Position numbers and translations under genes: made by a program
Source of the DNA: Bdellovibrionales bacterium
GTDB lineage: Bacteria; Bdellovibrionota; Bdellovibrionia; Bdellovibrionales; JAMPXM01
Reading direction: 5' to 3'
NCBI GenBank assembly: GCA_005793615.1
Contig: SXRI01000174.1
Coordinates: 1 to 8,823, forward strand
DNA: 8,823 nt
Shown: one piece after another, positions 5,647-8,823 of the stretch
How the letters are laid out: each line of letters begins with the position of its first letter
Position numbering within the stretch: position 1 is the stretch's first letter
Notes under the pieces: model-generated
Seen by the model: only the letters and a program-made list of their open reading frames with translations
Database searches by the model: none
Told to the model about the DNA's origin: nothing

Positions 5647-5851
5647 ATTCGGGGCCGCGCGACCCGGTTCTTTAATGGGTGGGTTCAAAGAGCTCACCTA
5701 CAGGAAAAATTGCCCCAAAAATTTTGCTTCTATTGCTCCTCTGGCTGTTCTTTGGCTGTTCTTTGGCTCTTCTTTGGCGCCCCTCTAGCTCCTAAGATAG
5801 CTCGCCAGTTGGCAGAGCTCTTGCAACCGCTAGGCGTCGAGGGAGGCAGTT
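5647..5851. other. Non-coding gap upstream of the nine-cysteine protein
   Basis: These 205 bases contain no convincing gene. They hold a GC-rich segment just after the lipoprotein stop, an 11-bp tandem repeat (5743-5775) and a short imperfect hairpin near 5803-5817 (GCCA/TGGC flanked by AGCT). I could not find a good promoter for the 5852 gene, although one must lie here unless transcription reads through from the lipoprotein gene. Confidence 0.5.
5743..5775 (+). repeat. Three tandem copies of an 11-bp unit
   Basis: GGCTGTTCTTT occurs at 5743-5753 and 5754-5764, and GGCTCTTCTTT (one change) at 5765-5775; a degenerate fourth start, GGC plus pyrimidines, follows. The period is close to one DNA helical turn, so all copies face the same side. 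It lies 77-109 bases upstream of the 5852 start, in non-coding DNA. Confidence 0.85.
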
Positions 5852-6100
5852 ATGGGAACTTGCAGTAATTGCGGCAATAAATACGATGCCACTTTTCGGG
5901 TTGAGATGCGTGACGAATGTTACGAGTTTGATTGTTTTGAATGCGCGATTAATATGTTGGCACCTAAGTGCAGCCATTGCCAAACCAGAATCATTGGTCA
6001 TGGGGTTCAAGACGGCTACGACATGTATTGTTCAGCGCACTGTGCGCGCCTTGAAGGACGCCGCGAACTACAAGATCGCGCTACGGCATTCGCGCCCTAA
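5852..6100 (+). CDS. Small nine-cysteine zinc-finger/metallothionein-like protein
   Basis: The 82-residue cytoplasmic protein starts at the ATG at 5852, five bases after GGGAGG (5841-5846). Cysteines occur as Cys4-x2-Cys7, Cys23, Cys28-x2-Cys31, Cys40-x2-Cys43 and Cys60-x3-Cys64, with His42, His50 and His63 nearby. The pattern CSNCGNKYD...FDCFECAINMLAPKCSHCQTRIIGHG...YCSAHCAR resembles, from memory, short proteins annotated in actinobacteria and others as prokaryotic metallothionein, and recalls TRASH-type metal-binding fingers. It differs from the cyanobacterial SmtA type. A structural zinc protein or metal buffer is therefore plausible; exact function is not established. Its 3' end overlaps the convergent SDR gene by 33 bases, so both cannot be fully transcribed without producing complementary RNA ends. 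Confidence 0.85.
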   Translation: MGTCSNCGNKYDATFRVEMRDECYEFDCFECAINMLAPKCSHCQTRIIGHGVQDGYDMYCSAHCARLEGRRELQDRATAFAP

Positions 6101-7051
6101 CTGTGTGAAGCCGTCACTGCGAGTGATCACGGGACGGTAGCGCAAGTCGTTCTCTGCGCGATCAATCTGATATCGGCGTGACATGGCGACGAATGAAAAA
6201 TCAAAGCGTGTGAGTGGCGGCGCTGACTTTATTCGTAGAGTTCGCCATAAGAACTCCACTTGGCATGCGACCGCTCGGGCTAGCCACTTTGGCATTGATC
6301 GCGTCGTCTCTGGCAAATTCAATGAGTCAAAGAGGCTCGCGAAAAACTCTCGCACAGTCGAGCGTTCATCATCGGTGAGAAAATAAATTTCGCGGTCGTT
6401 TCCATGAGTCAGCGCCAGGCGCACCGCCTCGGCGACATTTTCAACGTGAACAGCCTCAAAACTCGCCCGGCCTTGATCAATCCAAACAAACTCTCTTGAG
6501 CGGACCTTTTTACTTAGGGTGGCGAAGGTCGGACAATCGGGACCCCAGATGAAAGCTGGACGAATTATAATAATCTCCATCGCGCTGTCGAGATGAACAA
6601 GTTGTTCTTCAGTGATCCGCTTGGCTTGACCATAGTAGGAGTTGGCTGCGTGTGGATAGGGATGAGTTTCATTGATATCCACTAAGTCGTCGCGATCCTG
6701 TAAAACGGATTCGGAGCTTATGTGAATGAAGCGTTTCACTCTCTGTTGCGCGCAGGCCTTAGCTAGCGTCAGGGTCGCATCGATGATGCCCTGTTGGTAT
6801 TTTTCCCAAGGACCCCAAAACTCCACCGGGGCCGCGCAATGTACGACTATCGAAAAATCTGCAAGTGGTTGAGTGAATTTGTCGACCTGCTGGATGTCTC
6901 CCGAAAGCGCTCGTGCGCCGAGTCGTTCAACGACCCTTTGGCTTTGCGCTGATCTAACGAGCGAAGTGACTCTGTGGCCATCTGCGATCAGGCGGCGAAT
7001 CACGGCACGTCCGAGAAAGCCGCTACCTCCGGTAACTAGAATTTCACTCAT
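6068..7051 (-). CDS. NAD(P)-dependent extended SDR, 3-beta-hydroxysteroid dehydrogenase/epimerase-like
   Basis: This 327-residue protein is an extended short-chain dehydrogenase. The Rossmann nucleotide motif TGGSGFLG (Gly8, 11, 14) is at the N-terminus; Ser112-Ser113 (HISSESV) and Tyr140-x3-Lys144 (YYGQAK) supply the catalytic triad; IIIRPAFIWGP (161-171) and FEAVHVENVAEAV (198-210) are typical of the 3-beta-HSD/OleD-like branch. The substrate is unclear: a sterol-like, beta-keto acid or sugar-nucleotide alcohol are all possible. The ATG (7049-7051) overlaps the stop of the upstream ArsR gene as ATGA, so the two are translationally coupled and this enzyme is probably under ArsR-type control. 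The 3' end overlaps the nine-cysteine gene by 33 bases. The sequence appears complete and intact. Confidence 0.93.
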   Translation of the reverse strand: MSEILVTGGSGFLGRAVIRRLIADGHRVTSLVRSAQSQRVVERLGARALSGDIQQVDKFTQPLADFSIVVHCAAPVEFWGPWEKYQQGIIDATLTLAKACAQQRVKRFIHISSESVLQDRDDLVDINETHPYPHAANSYYGQAKRITEEQLVHLDSAMEIIIIRPAFIWGPDCPTFATLSKKVRSREFVWIDQGRASFEAVHVENVAEAVRLALTHGNDREIYFLTDDERSTVREFFASLFDSLNLPETTRSMPKWLARAVACQVEFLWRTLRIKSAPPLTRFDFSFVAMSRRYQIDRAENDLRYRPVITRSDGFTQLGRECRSAIL

Positions 7052-7341
7052 TCGAGGACCTTGTTGATGAGTAGCGCGGTTTTTTCATTAAAGCTGCAGG
7101 TCACGTACTTGCCGTCTTTACCGACCTCAATCAGGCCGGCGTTGACGAGCTCTTTGAGGTGATGAGACACGGTCGGTGCGCCAACATTCCAGCCTTCGCA
7201 CAAAGCGGAGAGAAAACAAGTGCGCTTTTTCTCCCGACCGAGATTCAAATCGTGATGCCTTTTGATGCGCAAATAAAGATCGAGGCGATGGGGGCTGGAG
7301 AGCGCCTTAAAGACCTTGCTCAGCGTTTTTAATTCTTTCAT
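7048..7341 (-). CDS. ArsR-family winged-helix repressor
   Basis: The 97-residue product matches the size and layout of ArsR/SmtB regulators: FKALSSPHRLDLYLRI (11-26) is the conserved helix 1-2 region, GAPTVSHHLKELVNAGLIEV (54-73) is the recognition helix and following helix, and GKDGKYVTCSF (74-84) is the beta wing. The classic metal-sensing ELCVCDL motif is absent; three cysteines are present at 42, 48 and 82, so metal or thiol sensing is possible but unproven. A perfect palindrome two bases upstream of its start codon is a natural operator for autorepression. It is coupled to the SDR gene by a 4-base ATGA overlap. The Shine-Dalgarno is weak (GAAG). The regulator probably controls this small operon; the inducing signal is unknown. 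Confidence 0.92.
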   Translation of the reverse strand: MKELKTLSKVFKALSSPHRLDLYLRIKRHHDLNLGREKKRTCFLSALCEGWNVGAPTVSHHLKELVNAGLIEVGKDGKYVTCSFNEKTALLINKVLE

Positions 7342-7343
7342 AC

Positions 7344-7359
7344 TTCGATAAGTATCGAA
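7344..7359. promoter_or_regulatory. Palindromic operator at the ArsR-SDR operon start
   Basis: TTCGAT and ATCGAA form a perfect 6-4-6 inverted repeat, ending three bases from the ArsR start codon. It overlaps the candidate -10 of the ArsR promoter, so a bound repressor would block polymerase. An additional half-site-like TATCG lies at 7361-7365. Perfect symmetry, location and the adjacent ArsR gene together make autoregulation likely. Confidence 0.65.
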
Positions 7360-7377
7360 CTATCGTGATTCGGTCAA
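7351..7377 (-). promoter_or_regulatory. Candidate ArsR-SDR promoter
   Basis: On the minus strand TTGACC (7377-7372) precedes GATACT (7356-7351, four of six consensus bases) with a 15-base spacer, shorter than ideal. The start point would be close to the ArsR start codon, giving a very short leader, consistent with its weak ribosome site. The -10 lies wholly inside the palindrome. Confidence 0.35.
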
Positions 7378-7382
7378 TGCTG

Positions 7383-7398
7383 TTGGAAAATCTTCCAA
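7383..7398. repeat. Second palindrome between the 7410-7988 gene and arsR
   Basis: TTGGAA and TTCCAA form a perfect 6-4-6 inverted repeat, extendable by a G-T and a T-A pair to 7381-7400. Its centre is 39 bases from that of the operator at 7344-7359, but the sequence differs. No T-run follows on the minus strand, so it is not a canonical terminator for the 7410-7988 gene, though it lies just after that gene's stop. A regulator site or 3'-end hairpin are both possible. Confidence 0.45.
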
Positions 7399-7409
7399 TA
7401 GAAAGAGGT

Positions 7410-7988
7410 TCAGTCCTCCTCGACGACGCCGACAGCGTGAGTGTACTCGTGGGCGCTTTGTTCGAGGCGAACTTGCCGTCGGGTTTGTGACTCGCGAGCG
7501 CTGTCGTCAGCTGCTGCCAAGGCAGCCTGTTGAAGAGCGCTCATCATACTTTCGCGAGAAAGAGTCGCCTTACGAGTTTTTCCAGGGATTGAAGCGCGAC
7601 TGTGTTTTTTTGAGGTAGTTGAGGCCGGAGCCCGCTTGCTCCTGGCGGACTTCGAGATTTCTGAAGTCTGACGAATTTCTGTTGAACTAGGGGCCTGCGC
7701 CAGTTCTCCATCGAGGATCTCGTCGGACGAGAGCTCTGTTTGGAAAGATGTGGAAACCGGAACAATGGCGGCCGAAGCGGTTTGGCTGGGTGACTCTGGG
7801 AGTAACTCAAAGAGGCCAAGGTCCAGCGGAAAAATTCCAATCGTGTTCTGCGACAACGCGAACGGTAGGTTGAACTCGTATCCGGTCAAATAGAGGATCA
7901 CGAATGATTGTGCGCAAACCGTGAGGCCAAGGAAAAAGATCGCAACTCGATAACCAAAAAATGCCATACCCTGTTTTTTAGAGTCCAT
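7410..7988 (-). CDS. Membrane-anchored Ser/Ala/Arg-rich protein, unknown function
   Basis: The 192-residue product begins at the ATG at 7986-7988, five bases after GAGG. A short basic start (MDSKKQ) is followed by a hydrophobic segment at about 10-36 (VAIFFLGLTVCAQSFVILYLTG), an uncleaved membrane anchor; by charge it probably has its N-terminus in the cytoplasm. Residues 37-90 are neutral to acidic. Residues 100-150 are Ser/Ala/Thr/Lys/Arg-rich (SKSARSKRAPASTTSKKHSRAS) and look disordered. The last 45 residues (ESMMSALQQAALAAADDSARESQTRR...) may form an amphipathic helix. No domain is recognised and no catalytic residues stand out. It lies upstream of the ArsR operon on the same strand with a 68-base gap, so it may be transcribed separately. 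A weak promoter is proposed at 8015-8020. Identity as a gene rests on start site, ribosome site and membrane segment; it might alternatively be a fast-evolving protein. Confidence 0.75.
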   Translation of the reverse strand: MDSKKQGMAFFGYRVAIFFLGLTVCAQSFVILYLTGYEFNLPFALSQNTIGIFPLDLGLFELLPESPSQTASAAIVPVSTSFQTELSSDEILDGELAQAPSSTEIRQTSEISKSARSKRAPASTTSKKHSRASIPGKTRKATLSRESMMSALQQAALAAADDSARESQTRRQVRLEQSAHEYTHAVGVVEED

Positions 7989-8014
7989 ACTTCCCTCGCT
8001 CGCTTTGTTTCAAA

Positions 8015-8020
8015 ATGATA
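8015..8020 (-). promoter_or_regulatory. Candidate -10 of the 7410-7988 gene
   Basis: On the minus strand TATCAT (five of six consensus bases) lies 26 bases upstream of the 7988 start codon, a fitting distance for a short leader. No matching -35 is present; instead the GGCTC/GAGCC inverted repeat (8033-8045) occupies that position and may bind an activator. Weak evidence. Confidence 0.3.
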
Positions 8021-8346
8021 CTTGGGTTTTAAGGCTCATTGAGCCCGCGTGGAGGTGTCTCCTGCCTCCATCACCCTTGTCTTGTGGCATTGCTTTCCAA
8101 AGTTCGTACCAGCTGAAATCGAAACTATGCTGGCTGAAGGATAGGCAGTGGCAAATGCTTGGTCAGGCTCTGTCTAGGGGTTGCATGCGTATAAAAACGC
8201 GGCATAGGTCAAGTCGCTGACATCGCAGTGCCGACGCCACACGGGCTGGCTTCAGCCAAGAGCTAGTACTCCGTAAGTATAGAGGCTTTAAGATATCGTG
8301 ATTGCGGACAAATTGGATGTAAAAATGACCACATGGTGGATAGATT

Positions 8347-8456
8347 GATTGACCTGAAAATCGCAGGATTCTCCAAGAGCTGCGCTCTTTCTAGAAAAAG
8401 TGGAGGTTCGGGTAAATGGTCAAAGTCCAGTCTTGGCCTCCGTTCGCAGGTCAATC
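8347..8456. repeat. 10-bp inverted repeat enclosing a potentially folded 110-base segment
   Basis: GATTGACCTG (8347-8356) is exactly complementary to CAGGTCAATC (8447-8456). The enclosed 90 bases can form AAGAGC/GCTCTT (8375-8380 with 8384-8389) and GGAGG/CCTCC (8402-8406 with 8437-8441), giving a closed multi-branch shape. A competing stem, CGCAG/CTGCG (8362-8366 with 8380-8384), uses some of the same bases. Either a structured RNA or chance pairing could explain this. Confidence 0.35.
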
Positions 8457-8644
8457 TTGAGTTACTGAGATTCGGGCGCGCACGCCATTCAGTTTAGGTG
8501 GTCATGGTGAGTGGAGCTGGCGCGATGGTTCAGAAGCGCGGTCGCGATTTTGGCGTGTCACGCGGATTTTAAAAAATCACATTTGTTTACACAAAGGATT
8601 TGACAGGCGTTCATGAGCGTCTTGTCGGCGAGGTGAGTCCTTTC

Positions 8645-8662
8645 TTTAAAGCCCCCTTTAAA
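8645..8662. repeat. TTTAAAG/CTTTAAA inverted repeat
   Basis: TTTAAAG (8645-8651) and CTTTAAA (8656-8662) flank CCCC, a perfect 7-4-7 palindrome. As RNA the A/T-rich stem is weak and no T-run follows, so a DNA-binding site upstream of the gene starting at 8786 is more likely than a terminator. The centre is about 130 bases from that start. Confidence 0.45.
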
Positions 8663-8785
8663 CGCTCGACTTGCCTCCTGATCAAGAGCAACACCCAACT
8701 TGTTTTTATTCAGGGCAGTGTTCCGTGTTCGATCTAATCAACCCCAGCCTCGCGCTTCCAAAAACCTGAGTTATAGTTCTCAGCT

Positions 8786-8823
8786 ATGACGAAGAAACAA
8801 ATTCAAGAATGGCATGAAGAAGG
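8786..8823 (+). CDS. Start of a gene cut by the window edge, possibly a phytanoyl-CoA dioxygenase-family protein
   Basis: An ATG at 8786 opens a frame that reads MTKKQIQEWHEEG to the window edge; an in-frame TAG at 8774-8776 rules out an earlier start. The pattern of an N-terminal 'eqi..~h~~G' resembles the start of PhyH-type Fe(II)/2-oxoglutarate oxygenases, which typically continue with a Phe/Tyr and a hydrophobic strand, but 12 residues are too few to decide. There is no clear Shine-Dalgarno; a TATAGT at 8772-8777 (five of six -10 bases) sits only nine bases upstream, so the message may be leaderless. A hairpin CTGAG/CTCAG (8766-8770 with 8779-8783) overlaps this -10. Confidence 0.5.
   Translation, partial: MTKKQIQEWHEE

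Larger units (their letters stand above)
7989..8785. other. About 800 bases without a convincing gene
   Basis: The open frames here (plus 8005-8220, minus 8263-8454) lack good ribosome sites and have unlikely composition. The region holds several inverted repeats: GGCTC/GAGCC (8033-8045), TGGAGG/CCTCCA (8050-8070), TGGC/GCCA (8247-8258), a 10-bp repeat enclosing 8347-8456, GATTTT/AAAATC (8565-8578), TTTGT/ACAAA (8582-8595) and TTTAAAG/CTTTAAA (8645-8662). No tRNA or rRNA is recognisable. It may carry regulatory DNA, a structured RNA, or decayed sequence. Confidence 0.6.

Noticed and set aside
8033..8045. GGCTC/GAGCC hairpin as a terminator
   Set aside because: No T-run follows on either strand, so it was kept only as a possible regulatory repeat.
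8005..8220. 71-residue plus-strand frame in the gene-poor region
   Set aside because: It starts with TTG, lacks a Shine-Dalgarno, has Trp/Cys-rich random-looking composition and overlaps the promoter area of the 7410-7988 gene.
8263..8454. 63-residue minus-strand frame
   Set aside because: No ribosome site, unlikely composition, and it coincides with the inverted-repeat region instead.
8504..8572. 22-residue plus-strand frame MVSGAGAMVQKRGRDFGVSRGF
   Set aside because: An AGGTGG lies upstream but only three bases from the ATG; the product is too short to judge and nothing else supports it.
8600..8628. Consensus -35 TTGACA at 8600-8605
   Set aside because: No -10-like hexamer occurs 16-18 bases downstream, so it is probably not a promoter.

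Overview
The window is about 8.8 kb of roughly 50% GC bacterial chromosome from a Gram-negative organism: it has Sec signal peptides, a lipobox protein and an HtpX-type membrane protease. Gene density is high, with short gaps, two tail-to-tail gene overlaps and clear Shine-Dalgarno sites. Several small secreted or membrane proteins match no family I recognise. I lean towards a Bdellovibrionota or deltaproteobacteria-like host, but that is inference only. There is no phage, IS element, CRISPR array, rRNA or tRNA that I can see, so this looks like ordinary chromosome with some poorly characterised small genes.

Layout. Positions 1-67 probably carry the end of an upstream gene. Positions 168-716 encode a secreted Pro/Gly/His/Arg-rich protein followed by a hairpin and an intrinsic terminator. 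Positions 805-1683 (minus) encode a NhaR-like LysR regulator, divergent from htpX (1801-2715) and terC (2720-3670), which form a tight two-gene unit. The LysR/htpX gap holds a strikingly symmetrical pair of overlapping promoters sharing one palindromic -10. A DTW-domain tRNA-modifying enzyme (3659-4306, minus) overlaps the end of terC. Divergent from it is a small exported His/Cys-containing helical protein (4365-4826). Next come a 38-residue single-span membrane protein (4933-5049) and a lipoprotein (5065-5646), apparently one transcript. After a gap with 11-bp tandem repeats, a nine-cysteine metallothionein/zinc-finger-like protein (5852-6100) overlaps the end of a convergent SDR gene. That SDR (6068-7051, minus) is translationally coupled to an ArsR-type repressor (7048-7341, minus) that has a palindrome at its own start. 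A membrane-anchored low-complexity protein (7410-7988, minus) follows. About 800 bases (7989-8785) hold no convincing gene but contain several inverted repeats. The window ends 38 bases into a new gene starting at 8786.

How the genes may work together. HtpX (membrane protein quality control) and TerC (membrane metal transport or metalation) are co-transcribed and may be controlled by the adjacent NhaR-like regulator through the shared promoter region, suggesting an envelope or ion-stress module. Several other genes are potential metal handlers: the His-rich exported protein, the nine-cysteine protein and the ArsR-type regulator. They lie in separate transcription units, so a functional link is conjecture. 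The best leads for something undescribed are the symmetrical promoter, the 38-aa protein plus lipoprotein pair, and the structured non-coding stretch near 8350-8456.
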